A DNA stretch of 64,000 nt, from contig SFOH01000003.1 in NCBI GenBank assembly GCA_004552485.1, positions 55,451 to 119,450 of the forward strand. Direction: 5' to 3'. Shown piece after piece: positions 24,535 through 33,558 of this stretch; position 1 is the first letter of the stretch, and each line of letters begins with the position of its first letter. A model generated the notes under the pieces. The model saw only the letters and a list, made by a program, of their open reading frames with translations. It was not told the origin of the DNA and ran no database searches. Made by a program: the position numbers and the translations under genes. The stretch comes from Bacteroidales bacterium (GTDB lineage: Bacteria; Bacteroidota; Bacteroidia; Bacteroidales; Muribaculaceae).

Positions 24535-25842
24535 ATGGAAAGAAAGAACGAAATAAACGAGGCGGCGCTGTGCGACGCATGGGACCGCGAGCATCTGTGG
24601 CATCCCTACACGTCGACCACCAACCCCCTCCCCACGTATAAGGTGAAGAGCGCCCGCGGCTGCGTGATCACGCTGGCCGACGGCACCGAGCTCATCGACG
24701 GCATGTCGTCGTGGTGGTGCGCCTGCCACGGCTACAACAATCCCGCCCTTAACGCCGCGGCTGTCAAGCAGTTAGGCGACATGAGCCACGTGATGTTCGG
24801 CGGCTTCACCCACGAGCCCGCCATCGCCCTCGGCAAGAAGCTCCTCGAGCTGGCGCCCGACAATATGCACAACATTTTCTACGCCGACTCCGGCTCCGTG
24901 GCCGTTGAGGTGGCCATGAAGATGGCGGTGCAATATGCTGTGGCAGAGAGCGGTAGCCATTCCAAAACGAATTTCGTGACCATCCGCCGCGGCTATCACG
25001 GCGACACATGGAACGCCATGAGCGTCTGCGACCCCGTCACGGGCATGCACGGCGCCTTCGGCTCGGCCCTGCCCATCCGTTTCTTCGTTCCCAGCCCCTC
25101 GAGCCGCTTCGGCGGCGAGTGGAATGCCGCTGACCTTCAGCCACTTGAAGAGACGCTGAAGGAGCACCACGACGAAATCGCCGCCCTCATACTCGAGCCC
25201 ATCGTCCAGGGCGCCGGCGGCATGTGGTTCTATCATCCGGAGTATCTGCGCGGCGCGCGCGCCCTCTGCGACAAATACGGCGTGCTGCTCATCTTCGACG
25301 AAATCGCCACCGGCTTCTGGCGCACGGGCCGCTGCTTCGCCTGGGAGCATGCCGGTGTGAAACCCGACATCATGTGCGTGGGCAAAGGCCTCACAGGCGG
25401 CTATCTCACCATGAGCGCCGTCCTCACCACCCGCAAGGTGGCCGACACAATCAGCGACGGCGAGGCCGGAGTGCTGATGCACGGCCCCACGTTTATGGGC
25501 AATCCCCTGGCCTGCGCGATAGCCCTGGCGTCGATGCAACTGCTTGAGAGTCAGGATATGGCGGCGCACGTACGCCACATGGAGGAGAGCATGGAACGCC
25601 TGCTTGCACCCGCCCGCGACTTCGCGAACGTGGCCGACGTGCGCGTGCTCGGCTCAATCGGCGTCGTCGCAATGCGCAATCCCGTCGATGTCGGCGAGTT
25701 CCAGAAAGAGTGTGTGCGCCGCGGCGTATGGATTCGTCCTTTCGGCCGCAACGTCTACATTATGCCGCCGTATGTCATTACGGATGAGCAACTTAAGTAT
25801 CTGGCCGAGCAGATGCTGGAGATTGTGAAGACCCTGCCATGA
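24535..25842 (+). CDS. bioA: Adenosylmethionine-8-amino-7-oxononanoate aminotransferase
   Basis: PLP enzyme of biotin synthesis converting 7-keto-8-aminopelargonate to 7,8-diaminopelargonate with S-adenosylmethionine as amino donor. Fold type I aminotransferase with BioA hallmarks: [10 protein letters not shown] (20-29), [26 protein letters not shown] (154-166), Asp255 in [12 protein letters not shown] and PLP lysine Lys284 in GKGLTGG. 435 residues. Overlaps bioF by 4 bp (ATGA). No bioB or bioD here; they must lie elsewhere. Confidence 0.96.
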   Translation: MERKNEINEAALCDAWDREHLWHPYTSTTNPLPTYKVKSARGCVITLADGTELIDGMSSWWCACHGYNNPALNAAAVKQLGDMSHVMFGGFTHEPAIALGKKLLELAPDNMHNIFYADSGSVAVEVAMKMAVQYAVAESGSHSKTNFVTIRRGYHGDTWNAMSVCDPVTGMHGAFGSALPIRFFVPSPSSRFGGEWNAADLQPLEETLKEHHDEIAALILEPIVQGAGGMWFYHPEYLRGARALCDKYGVLLIFDEIATGFWRTGRCFAWEHAGVKPDIMCVGKGLTGGYLTMSAVLTTRKVADTISDGEAGVLMHGPTFMGNPLACAIALASMQLLESQDMAAHVRHMEESMERLLAPARDFANVADVRVLGSIGVVAMRNPVDVGEFQKECVRRGVWIRPFGRNVYIMPPYVITDEQLKYLAEQMLEIVKTLP

Positions 25843-26945
25843 ACGCCATTCGCCGGACACTCGAACGCCTTGAGACTGAGGGGAATATGCGCGTCATACC
25901 CTCCGGCGCGCCCTGCCGTGTCGATTTCTCCGAAAACGACTACCTCGGCATCGCCGCCGACGCTGACCTGCGCCGCGATTTCCTGCGCGGGCTGACGGAG
26001 GAAACCTTCGTGCCCTCGTCTTCGGCGTCGCGTCTGTTAGCGTCGCGTCAGGATGCTTACACCTCTTTAGAACGCTATCTAACAGAACTTTACGGCAAGC
26101 CTGCACTGCTTTTCAACAGCGGCTATCACGCCAACACGGGCATGGTCGCCGCGCTCGGCGGCAAGGGCACGCTCTTCCTGGCCGACAAGCTGGTGCATGC
26201 CTCGATGATCGACGGCCTGACGCTCTCCGGCTCCACGTTCATGCGTTTCCTTCATAACGACATGGCCCACCTTGAGCGCCTTATTGAGAAGTATGCCGCT
26301 GACTATGAGCGCGTTGTGATTCTGGCCGAGAGCGTCTACTCGATGGACGGCGACCGCGCCGACCTGCCCGCGCTCGTCCGCGCAAAGCGACTCCACCCCG
26401 ACACATTATTATATATAGACGAGGCGCACGCAGTGGGCGTCCTTGGCGAGCGCGGCCTCGGACTGGCGCAGGAATACGCCGGCGACGTCGACATCATGGT
26501 CGGCACCTTCGGCAAAGCCCTGGGTTCGGAAGGCGCTTTCGCCTTGATGAACAACGACTTACGGCGCTTTATGGTGAATCGCTGCCGCAGCCTCATCTTC
26601 TCTACGGCGCTGGCGCCGGTGACGGTGAGCTGGAGCGAGCACGTGCTACGCCGGGTTGTCGAAATGGACGCCGAACGTGCTCATCTTCAGCAGCTTGGCT
26701 GCGCGCTCGGACAGGCGCTCGGCACTGGCACCGATTCCCACATCCAGCCCTACATCGTCGGCGACGCCCACCGCGTTATGGCGCTGTCACACAGTCTGTT
26801 GGAGGACGGCGTGAAGGTGCTGCCCATCCGCACGCCGACCGTGCCGCCCCACACCGAGCGCCTGCGTTTCTCGCTGAGCGCGGCAATGTCGCCCGACGAC
26901 ATCTCTCTGTTGCAATCCTCTATGAATAAAATAGTTACGCTATGA
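25839..26945 (+). CDS. bioF: 8-amino-7-oxononanoate synthase
   Basis: PLP enzyme joining pimeloyl thioester and alanine, the first committed ring-precursor step of biotin synthesis. Alpha-oxoamine synthase features: NDYLG (33-37), [13 protein letters not shown] (94-106), [20 protein letters not shown] (193-203) and PLP lysine Lys226 in TFGKALGS. 368 residues, slightly short relative to the usual 385. A related 2-amino-3-ketobutyrate ligase is excluded mainly by the bioA neighbour. Overlaps both bioA (4 bp) and the dehydrogenase gene (4 bp). Confidence 0.94.
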   Translation: MNAIRRTLERLETEGNMRVIPSGAPCRVDFSENDYLGIAADADLRRDFLRGLTEETFVPSSSASRLLASRQDAYTSLERYLTELYGKPALLFNSGYHANTGMVAALGGKGTLFLADKLVHASMIDGLTLSGSTFMRFLHNDMAHLERLIEKYAADYERVVILAESVYSMDGDRADLPALVRAKRLHPDTLLYIDEAHAVGVLGERGLGLAQEYAGDVDIMVGTFGKALGSEGAFALMNNDLRRFMVNRCRSLIFSTALAPVTVSWSEHVLRRVVEMDAERAHLQQLGCALGQALGTGTDSHIQPYIVGDAHRVMALSHSLLEDGVKVLPIRTPTVPPHTERLRFSLSAAMSPDDISLLQSSMNKIVTL

Positions 26946-28120
26946 ATGACTTCCGATACCAGGCACCCACGCGCTACAACTTTGGCCGCGGTGCCGAGAA
27001 CAAAGTTGGCGCCGAAGCCCTTGCCGAGGGCATGACGCGCGTGCTCGTGGTCTACGGCCACAACTCCGCCAAACGCAGCGGCGTGCTCGACCGCGTGCTC
27101 GCCTCGCTCGACGGCGCCGGCATCTTCCACACTGAGATGGGCGGCATAGACCCCAATCCCACGGATGACCGTGTGTATGAGGGCATTGACATCGTCCGTG
27201 CCAACAATCTCAACGGCGTCATCGCCGTCGGTGGCGGCAGCGTCATCGACACTGCCAAGGCCATTGCCGGCGGCGCTGTCTATGACGGCGATTTCTGGGA
27301 TTTCTGGGCCGGTAAGGCAGTGATGGATAAGGCGTTACCCGTAGGCGTGGTGCTCACTATCCCCGCCGCCGGCTCCGAAGGCTCGGGCAACAGCGTCATC
27401 ACCAAGAAGGACGGTATGCACAAAATCAGCCTCCGCACCGACACGGCCCTGCGCCCGCGCTTCGCCCTGCTCAACCCCGAGCTGACGTTCACCCTGCCGC
27501 CCTACCAGACCGCCGCGGGCATTGTGGACATGATGGCGCACATCTTCGAGCGCTATTACTCGCCCACGCCCGACGTCGAAGTGACGGACCGAATCGCCGA
27601 GGGACTGCTGCGCGCCATCATCGACATGGCACCGCGTGTGATGGCCAATCCCGCTGATTATGAAGCGCGTGCGAACATCATGTGGGCCGGAACACAGGCC
27701 CATAACGGCGTTTGCGGCTGCGGCCGCGTCGAGGACTGGGCCAGCCATGGCCTCGAGCACGAACTGTCGGCGCTCTACGGCGTCACCCATGGCGCCGGCC
27801 TCGCCGTCGTCAATCCCGCCTGGATGACCTACGCCACCTCGAAGAATCCCGCGAAGGTGGCTCAGATGGCTCGCCGCGTCTTTGACGTCACCGAAGAGGA
27901 CGACACCCGCGCCGCCCTCGAGGGAATACGCCGTCTCCGCGCTTTCTATCGCTCAATCGGAATGCCCGTCACGCTCGCCGACCTCGGTGTCGAAAATCCT
28001 GATATAGAGACTCTTGTGCGCAACGTTCATGTCAACAAGGGCACGCCCTTCGGCGGCTATATCAAGCTCTATCCCGAGGATTCGCGCGCAATCTACACGC
28101 TGATGCTCGACGCGCGCTGA
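26942..28120 (+). CDS. Iron-containing alcohol dehydrogenase (YqhD/BDH type)
   Basis: Group III NAD(P)-dependent dehydrogenase reducing aldehydes. Nucleotide loop VGGGSVIDTAKAIAGG (residues 96-111), metal ligands including Asp near DMMAHIFE and the His-rich stretch GLEHELSALYGVTHGAGLA near 264-282 with two ligand histidines. The N terminus FRYQAPTRYNFGRG is typical of YqhD/butanol dehydrogenase homologues. 392 residues, complete. It overlaps bioF by 4 bp, forming bioA-bioF-adh. No role for such an enzyme in biotin synthesis is established; it could reduce an aldehyde in an alternative pimelate supply, or merely be co-transcribed. Confidence 0.93.
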   Translation: MNDFRYQAPTRYNFGRGAENKVGAEALAEGMTRVLVVYGHNSAKRSGVLDRVLASLDGAGIFHTEMGGIDPNPTDDRVYEGIDIVRANNLNGVIAVGGGSVIDTAKAIAGGAVYDGDFWDFWAGKAVMDKALPVGVVLTIPAAGSEGSGNSVITKKDGMHKISLRTDTALRPRFALLNPELTFTLPPYQTAAGIVDMMAHIFERYYSPTPDVEVTDRIAEGLLRAIIDMAPRVMANPADYEARANIMWAGTQAHNGVCGCGRVEDWASHGLEHELSALYGVTHGAGLAVVNPAWMTYATSKNPAKVAQMARRVFDVTEEDDTRAALEGIRRLRAFYRSIGMPVTLADLGVENPDIETLVRNVHVNKGTPFGGYIKLYPEDSRAIYTLMLDAR

Positions 28121-28150
28121 GACGTCGGCGCACGGCTCGTGGCCCCGGGA

Positions 28151-28182
28151 TTTGCCATATCCGAATTTTTTCGCTACCTTTG
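28151..28182 (+). promoter_or_regulatory. Promoter of the thioredoxin-fold lipoprotein gene
   Basis: TTTG (28151-28154), 20-bp spacer, TACCTTTG (28175-28182): an exact match to the Bacteroidota -33/-7 consensus. Leader about 70 nt. Confidence 0.88.
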
Positions 28183-28260
28183 CTGTTGATAAGCGGCAAA
28201 CGACCGCGACGTGTCGCTTCGACACGGCTTATTACGTTGATAACCAATAAAATACATACG

Positions 28261-28755
28261 ATGAAGAAATTATTCCTTTCGCTGATGGGCGCTGCCGCCC
28301 TCACTCTCATGCTGGGCGCCTGCTCACAGTCAAAGAACGCCGATGCCGCCGCACAGGAAGGCGAGAGCACCGAGGCAACCGCCGCCGCTGACAAAAGCGA
28401 GGCTGCCGCTGCCGAAGCTCAGGCTCCCAAGGTTGTGGAAGTGGCCAACGATGCCGCCGCTCCCAATCTTGACAAGGTTAAGAAGCTGACAATCATCGAC
28501 TTCAATGCAACATGGTGCGTGCCCTGCCGCAAGTTCGAGAGCGTTTTTGACAGCGTTGCCGAGAACTATGGCGACGACGCATTCTTCCTGAGCGTGGATG
28601 TTGACAACTGCCCGCAACTCGCTGAGAAATACAACGTTAGCAGCATTCCCACCATCCTCCTCATCCGTCCCGACGGCAAGACCGAGACTTATGTGGGCCT
28701 GGAGGACATCTACCCTTACGACAAGTTCGAGCAGGTAATCAAAAAGAACCTCTGA
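28261..28755 (+). CDS. Thioredoxin-fold lipoprotein
   Basis: 164 residues from ATG 28261 (an in-frame TTG at 28180 overlaps the promoter and is rejected). The lipobox LMLGAC lipidates Cys21. A low-complexity Ala/Glu/Lys linker (22-72) precedes a thioredoxin domain with WCVPC (Cys86, Cys89), the cis-proline SSIPTILLI and an open DFNATW strand. It probably acts in periplasmic thiol exchange, for example in cytochrome maturation or stress. Followed after 60 bp by a helicase gene, with a weak hairpin between. Confidence 0.9.
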   Translation: MKKLFLSLMGAAALTLMLGACSQSKNADAAAQEGESTEATAAADKSEAAAAEAQAPKVVEVANDAAAPNLDKVKKLTIIDFNATWCVPCRKFESVFDSVAENYGDDAFFLSVDVDNCPQLAEKYNVSSIPTILLIRPDGKTETYVGLEDIYPYDKFEQVIKKNL

Positions 28756-28762
28756 GTCGCGA

Positions 28763-28783
28763 CCCCGAAACTGCGTTTCGGGG
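28763..28783 (+). terminator. Hairpin after the thioredoxin-fold gene
   Basis: Perfect 8-bp stem CCCCGAAA/TTTCGGGG with a CTGCG loop, 8 bp past the stop. No T-run follows, so termination is uncertain and readthrough into the helicase gene is possible. Confidence 0.4.
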
Positions 28784-28815
28784 CACGGTGATGAGGGCGA
28801 AACCCAAGACGCAAA

Positions 28816-30120
28816 ATGCTCACTGACAAAGAGATACTCAGCCGTGTCCGGGCATCGGGCATAGCCGAGCTGAACGACATACAGCGTGCCGCCATGGCAG
28901 TGCGCGCCCCCGGCATGGTGCTTCTGGCTCCGACGGGGACGGGCAAGACGCTGGCGTTCAGCATCGCGATGTTGCGCCGCCTGCCCGAGGCCGGCAAGGG
29001 CGTGGCCGCCGTGGTCATGGCCCCGTCGCGTGAGCTTGCCATGCAGATTCACAGCGTGTTACGCCCGCTTGCGGCCGGTTACAAAACCGTGTGCATGTAC
29101 GGCGGCAACGCCTTCTCCGCCGAGGAGGCTTCGGTGCGCGGCGCTGTCCCCGACATCGTCATCGCTACCCCGGGACGCCTCCTCGACCACCTCAACCGGC
29201 GCACCCTCGACGTCTCCGGCGCCCGAATCCTAGTCGTGGACGAATACGACAAGACCCTCGAACTCGGATTCCAGGACGATGTGCGCCGCATAGCTCGCCA
29301 CCTCAAACATCTGTCGTTCAGCGCATTGACCTCGGCCACGCGCATGGCCGAGCTGCCCGCGTTCATCGATGCCTCGCGTGCCGAATTCATCGACGCCCTG
29401 GCCTCGGAGAAGCCGCACATCATGGTGATGGAGGTGCCCTCCGCCGCCCGCGACAAACTCGACACCCTGGCCGCACTCCTGCGCCACATCCCCGGCACCG
29501 CCATGGTCTTCGTGAACCACCGCGATGCCGTCGACCGCGTCGTCGACTCGCTTCGCCGCCGCGGCGTGACGGCCATGGCCTATCACGGCGGCATGGAACA
29601 GCGCGAGCGCGAGATTGCCGTCGCGGCCTTCCGCAGCAGCGCCGTTCCCGTGCTCGTGGCCACCGACTTGGCCGCGCGAGGCCTTGACATTCAGGACGTT
29701 GGCGCTGTCGTCCACTATCACCTGCCCGTCAACGAACAGGCCTACACCCATCGCAACGGCCGTGTGGGCCGCGCCGGCGCCGAAGGCACTGTCTATGTCA
29801 TCACCGGTCCCGACGAGGCCGCCCCGGATTTCGTGGCCATCCACCATCCGTTCTACCCCGACATGGCCGCCACGGGTCCGATAATGCCGTCATGGGCAAT
29901 GCTTTACATCAACGCCGGCAAGCGCGAGAAAATTTCGAAAGGCGATGTCGCCGGCTTCATTATGAAACAATGCGGTGTCCCCGCCGGCGACGTCGGCGTC
30001 ATCACCATCGGCCTCGACTATGCCCTGGTGGCAGTGCGCCCCACGGCCGTCAGCGCCGTCCTCGACGCCGCCCGCTCGGCACGCCTCAAAAACAAACGCG
30101 TGCGAATAACAACCCTCTAA
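28816..30120 (+). CDS. DbpA-like DEAD-box RNA helicase with DEYD motif II
   Basis: 434 residues. Q motif with Gln23, motif I APTGTGKT (38-45), Ia PSRELA, Ib TPGR, motif II DEYD (142-145) where DEAD is usual, motif III TSAT (172-175), then RecA2 with TDLAARGLDI and motif VI HRNGRVGRAG in place of HRIGRTGR. The C-terminal 70 residues (KISKGDVAGFIMKQCGVP) resemble the DbpA RNA-recognition domain, which targets 23S rRNA hairpin 92. Probably a ribosome-assembly helicase. DEYD keeps the metal- and water-binding Asp and Glu, so ATP hydrolysis is plausible. Next gene (tdk) is 40 bp on. Confidence 0.9.
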   Translation: MLTDKEILSRVRASGIAELNDIQRAAMAVRAPGMVLLAPTGTGKTLAFSIAMLRRLPEAGKGVAAVVMAPSRELAMQIHSVLRPLAAGYKTVCMYGGNAFSAEEASVRGAVPDIVIATPGRLLDHLNRRTLDVSGARILVVDEYDKTLELGFQDDVRRIARHLKHLSFSALTSATRMAELPAFIDASRAEFIDALASEKPHIMVMEVPSAARDKLDTLAALLRHIPGTAMVFVNHRDAVDRVVDSLRRRGVTAMAYHGGMEQREREIAVAAFRSSAVPVLVATDLAARGLDIQDVGAVVHYHLPVNEQAYTHRNGRVGRAGAEGTVYVITGPDEAAPDFVAIHHPFYPDMAATGPIMPSWAMLYINAGKREKISKGDVAGFIMKQCGVPAGDVGVITIGLDYALVAVRPTAVSAVLDAARSARLKNKRVRITTL

Positions 30121-30160
30121 ATCCCTCCCCTCGCCGACACACACAACTATCTCACTATCA

Positions 30161-30799
30161 ATGGAAAAGAAAGGCAAACTTTACTTCAGATACGGAACAA
30201 TGGGGTCCGCCAAAACCGCCATGCTCCTCACCACAGCATATAACTTTGAAGAGCGCAACATGGACTATCTCTGTATGAAGCCCGTGATCGACACCCGCGA
30301 GAGCAAGAGCGTGATACGCTCGCGCATCGGCATCGAGCGCCACTGCGAGTGGATCTACGCCGAGACCGATCTCTACACCTTCTCCAAAAAGCTCTTCCGC
30401 GAGCGCGGCCGCATCACCGACTGGTTCCTCATCGACGAGGCGCAGTTCCTGACCGCCGCGCAGGTCGACCAGCTCTCGCGCGTGGTCGACGACTTCGGCA
30501 CCAACGTCATCTGCTACGGCCTGCGCACCGACTTCCAGAGCCGCCTCTTCGAAGGCTCGAAGCGCCTCTTCGAGATTGCCGACACCATCGACGAGGTGAA
30601 GAGCACCTGCAACTGCGGCCGCAAGACCATCATCAACGCGCGCATCGACTCGAACGGCGACTTTGTCAGCGAGGGCGCGCAGGTTGAGATCGGCGGCAAC
30701 GAGCGCTATGTTGCCGTATGCCGCAAATGCTGGCGCAACAAACGCATCGAGCAGTCCGCACGCCACGAGCTTCCCCTCGAGTTCAAGGACGAGGACTGA
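30161..30799 (+). CDS. tdk: Thymidine kinase
   Basis: Phosphorylates thymidine in nucleotide salvage, type II (TK1-like) enzyme. P-loop GTMGSAKT (12-19), catalytic Glu93 in IDEAQF, lasso region with the zinc cysteines Cys150, Cys152, Cys187 and Cys190 (CNC and CRKC). The P-loop has Ala where most TK1 proteins have Gly or Lys neighbours (typical form GPMFSGKT), but Lys and Thr are kept. 212 residues. Bacteroidota tdk is the familiar counterselection locus in Bacteroides. Confidence 0.9.
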   Translation: MEKKGKLYFRYGTMGSAKTAMLLTTAYNFEERNMDYLCMKPVIDTRESKSVIRSRIGIERHCEWIYAETDLYTFSKKLFRERGRITDWFLIDEAQFLTAAQVDQLSRVVDDFGTNVICYGLRTDFQSRLFEGSKRLFEIADTIDEVKSTCNCGRKTIINARIDSNGDFVSEGAQVEIGGNERYVAVCRKCWRNKRIEQSARHELPLEFKDED

Positions 30800-30944
30800 G
30801 CCCGTGCCGCCGATTGGCCCTTTCGGCCTCACTATTGGCCCCGGAGGCTTCGGCTCTTAAACTTTCGGCTCGGAAAACTGTCTCTATAACAACGCCGAGG
30901 CAGAATGCCGAGGTCTCCGACAACCCTTTACAACACAAACACTT

Positions 30945-31721
30945 ATGAAACAGACACTTACCCGCATGGTCCTGGCCGCCTTCCTGGCCGTCGCCGTCGC
31001 TTTCAGCGCCGCCGCCGTGCGCGCCGACTTTCAGAACGAGCACCTCACATATAAAGTAATGTACAAGTGGGGCCTGGTCAACAAACAGGCCGGCACCGCC
31101 ACCATCACCGCCCGCAACAACGGCGGCCACCTCAACGCCCAGCTCACCGGCCGCTCCGACCCCTGGGCCGACAAGTTCTACCGCGTGCGCGACACCCTGC
31201 GCGGCCAGATCAACCGCGAGAACTTCCGCCCCGTCTACTACGAGAAGATCGCCCGCGAAGGCAGCGACCACAAGCACGACCGCGTCGACTACAGCTACCC
31301 CGGCGCCAAAGTCATCGGCAGCTGCACACGCCGCGCCTGGGACAAGAACGGCAAGCTCACCCGCAACGAAAAGCGCACCCTCGACGCCTACGGCACCACC
31401 GTCGACATGCTCTCCGCTTTCTATTATATGCGCGCCCTGCCCTACAACACCTGGCAGAAGAACCACGTCGTCTCCGTCAACATCTACTCCGGCAAGCGCA
31501 AGGAGTTGCTCACCATCAAATACCACGGCACGCAGAACGTCAAAGTGAACGGCAAGAACATCCCCTGCTACCACATCACCTTCATGTTCACCTCCGACGG
31601 ACGCACCAAGACCTCCGATGACATGTCGGCATGGATCGCCACCGACTCGCGCATCCCCCTCAAACTCGAGGGCAAGCTCAAGGTCGGCAAGGTGCAGTGC
31701 TTCTACACAGGCCGCATCTGA
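30945..31721 (+). CDS. DUF3108 secreted protein
   Basis: 258 residues. An Ala-rich signal peptide (residues 1-26, ending RADF) leads to a mature beta-rich domain matching DUF3108: EHLTYKVMYKWGLVNKQAG (32-50), LRGQINRENFRPVYYEK, then a lipocalin-like repeated strand pattern ending WIATDSRIPLKLEGKLKVGK. Family function is unknown, and location is probably periplasmic. It stands alone, with tdk 145 bp upstream and a strong terminator 28 bp downstream. The 30800-30944 gap holds no gene. Confidence 0.82.
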   Translation: MKQTLTRMVLAAFLAVAVAFSAAAVRADFQNEHLTYKVMYKWGLVNKQAGTATITARNNGGHLNAQLTGRSDPWADKFYRVRDTLRGQINRENFRPVYYEKIAREGSDHKHDRVDYSYPGAKVIGSCTRRAWDKNGKLTRNEKRTLDAYGTTVDMLSAFYYMRALPYNTWQKNHVVSVNIYSGKRKELLTIKYHGTQNVKVNGKNIPCYHITFMFTSDGRTKTSDDMSAWIATDSRIPLKLEGKLKVGKVQCFYTGRI

Positions 31722-31748
31722 GGTCGCGGCGACGGGAAAATTTGAGAC

Positions 31749-31775
31749 AAAAGCCCGCGCTGCAGGCGGGTTTTT
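31749..31775 (+). terminator. Rho-independent terminator after the DUF3108 gene
   Basis: Ten-bp stem AAAAGCCCGC / GCGGGTTTTT (one G-U pair) with a GCTGCAG-type loop, ending in a T-run. Confidence 0.88.
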
Positions 31776-31862
31776 GGCGGGCGAAAAAGGAAAGAAATTT
31801 GGGGTTAACAATTATTAACTCTTAAAAACGCCTTTTTATGCCGTTTTTCCCAAAATCTTGTT

Positions 31863-31870
31863 TAAATTTG
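31863..31870 (+). promoter_or_regulatory. -7 element of the 32026 gene
   Basis: TAAATTTG matches TAnnTTTG. The predicted start near 31877 leaves an unusually long leader of about 150 nt. Confidence 0.65.
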
Positions 31871-32025
31871 CAGGTGTAAAGAGCGGAATCGCCCGCAATG
31901 CGGGTCTCCGCCAACCTTAATGTTTCATCACGCTAAGGGCTGTATCTGACGAAATACCTGTCTTTCAGCTCGTTAGAGCTTAAATCAGAATAAGAAAAAC
32001 TTTTTAACCTTAATATTTTTTTTAT
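31871..32025 (+). promoter_or_regulatory. Structured 5' leader of the 32026 gene
   Basis: Contains a strong hairpin (outer GCGGA/TCCGC and inner CCCGC-AAT-GCGGG near 31884-31912), a second small one (AGCTC-GTTA-GAGCT near 31967-31980), then an AT-rich stretch directly before the ATG. The structure could stabilise the message or respond to a ligand or regulator. No known riboswitch class is recognised. Confidence 0.5.
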
Positions 32026-33435
32026 ATGAAGAAATTTTTACTCCTTGCTGCTGCCGGTCTCGTTGCCGGTACTTCATTCGCAGCCGTGGACGATGCCGTT
32101 TACGCAGAAGTGGATGGCATGTGTCTCAAAAACCGTGTTCTCGTGAGCGAAACGAGCCTTGGCAAAGATGCCTACGGCAAAATGCCCTGGATGAACTCTC
32201 CCAACTTTGCCCGTACCGCCTGCCTGGCTAAGTACAAAGGCAAAGACGTTATCCTCATCGCCAACTCTAAAGATGACGTTGATGGTGCCATAAAGGACTT
32301 CACCGCTATTTACATTGTTGACCTGGCCACCGGCGAATTCGTTACCTCCATCAAGCCCACACTCAACGGTGAACGTCTGTTCGGTCTGCTGGCTGCCAAC
32401 TCAATCGGTTGCGATGACTTTGGTCACGTTTGGATCATGGGTTATCGCCAGAAACAGTGGGTTACCCCCGCTGAAGGCGAAGCAGGCGAGCCTTATGCAG
32501 CTGAGAACAACCTCTATCAGCTCGACCTGGAGACCGGTGCTCTCACCGTTGTCGCCAAACTGTCAATCACTGAGGAAGACGCTTCCAACACCGGTCGTGT
32601 GGACTACTGGGACGTTGTCGGTGACATCACCCGCGAGCAGGCTCGTTGCGTTGTCTGCACCGTTCCTAATGAGGTGACATCCATCATCGGTTGGGTCAGC
32701 GAACAGGGTTCCGACACCTGGGCAGGCCTCTTCGACGGTTACTACACAACACCCTGCTCTGCAACATTCCCCGCTGATAAGACTTCATGGGGCACAGGTC
32801 CTCTTGTCAAGATCGTAAAGAGCGCTCCCGATGATTTCTCAGCTCAGCTGTTCTATACCGACGGCTTTGTAACCGTTCCCGCGCTCTACAGCGCCGGTGG
32901 TGATCTGCAGGACAGCTTCGAGAGCGTTGACACCTCACTATGGCCTGATGCCGGTGCCAACGGTATTGTGGACATTGCCCTCAACGGCAAGAACTATGCC
33001 GCCTATGCAGTTATGCAGTACAACAAGGAACCCGGTTGCGTTGCCAACATCGTTTCTCTGGACGAGACCATGGCTTTCTCAAGCATGAAGAAAATGTGGA
33101 CATTCCCCGAAAACGGTCTTGGTAAAACCTCAGACGGCGGTAACCGCATTCACTGCCTGAACACCAAGATCTATACCGACGACAACAACGTCGAGGGTGC
33201 TTACATCCTTTCTTACAAGTGCGCCAACGGTTTCGGTGTTTACACCTTCGCTCCCAAGGAGTGGAAAGACCCCAATGGCGAAGCCGGTGGTGTTAGCGAC
33301 ATCGTTGCCGACGAAGACAACAACGCACCTGTCGAGTACTTCAACCTCAATGGCGTAAAGGTTTCCGGCGACCTCACTCCCGGCCTCTACATCACCCGTC
33401 AGGGCAACAAGGTTGCCAAGCAGGTTGTTAAGTAA
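32026..33435 (+). CDS. Secreted protein with sorting-like C-terminal tail
   Basis: 469 residues. Signal peptide MKKFLLLAAAGLVAGTSFA (1-19). The middle, about 400 residues, has a beta-propeller-like pattern (TAIYIVDLATGEFV; NLYQLDLETGALT) without recognised catalytic motifs. The last 33 residues, EYFNLNGVKVSGDLTPGLYI onward, form the tail shared with three other proteins in this window and resemble a type IX or related sorting domain. Codon use is more T-rich in third positions than in neighbouring genes, and with the long leader it suggests strong expression (inference). Followed by a strong terminator. Confidence 0.82.
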   Translation: MKKFLLLAAAGLVAGTSFAAVDDAVYAEVDGMCLKNRVLVSETSLGKDAYGKMPWMNSPNFARTACLAKYKGKDVILIANSKDDVDGAIKDFTAIYIVDLATGEFVTSIKPTLNGERLFGLLAANSIGCDDFGHVWIMGYRQKQWVTPAEGEAGEPYAAENNLYQLDLETGALTVVAKLSITEEDASNTGRVDYWDVVGDITREQARCVVCTVPNEVTSIIGWVSEQGSDTWAGLFDGYYTTPCSATFPADKTSWGTGPLVKIVKSAPDDFSAQLFYTDGFVTVPALYSAGGDLQDSFESVDTSLWPDAGANGIVDIALNGKNYAAYAVMQYNKEPGCVANIVSLDETMAFSSMKKMWTFPENGLGKTSDGGNRIHCLNTKIYTDDNNVEGAYILSYKCANGFGVYTFAPKEWKDPNGEAGGVSDIVADEDNNAPVEYFNLNGVKVSGDLTPGLYITRQGNKVAKQVVK

Positions 33436-33463
33436 ATTGACAAGACACTGAAAAAACATAGCT

Positions 33464-33493
33464 GAGAAAGCCGCCCCTTACGGCGGCTTTCTC
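33464..33493 (+). terminator. Rho-independent terminator after the 32026 gene
   Basis: Perfect 12-bp stem GAGAAAGCCGCC / GGCGGCTTTCTC with a 6-nt loop, 28 bp past the stop, followed by TATTAATAA. Confidence 0.9.
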
Positions 33494-33558
33494 TATTAAT
33501 AAAGGCGGCTCCCGTCGGAAGACGACGCCTTGAAAATCGTACTAACCATCAATCAACC

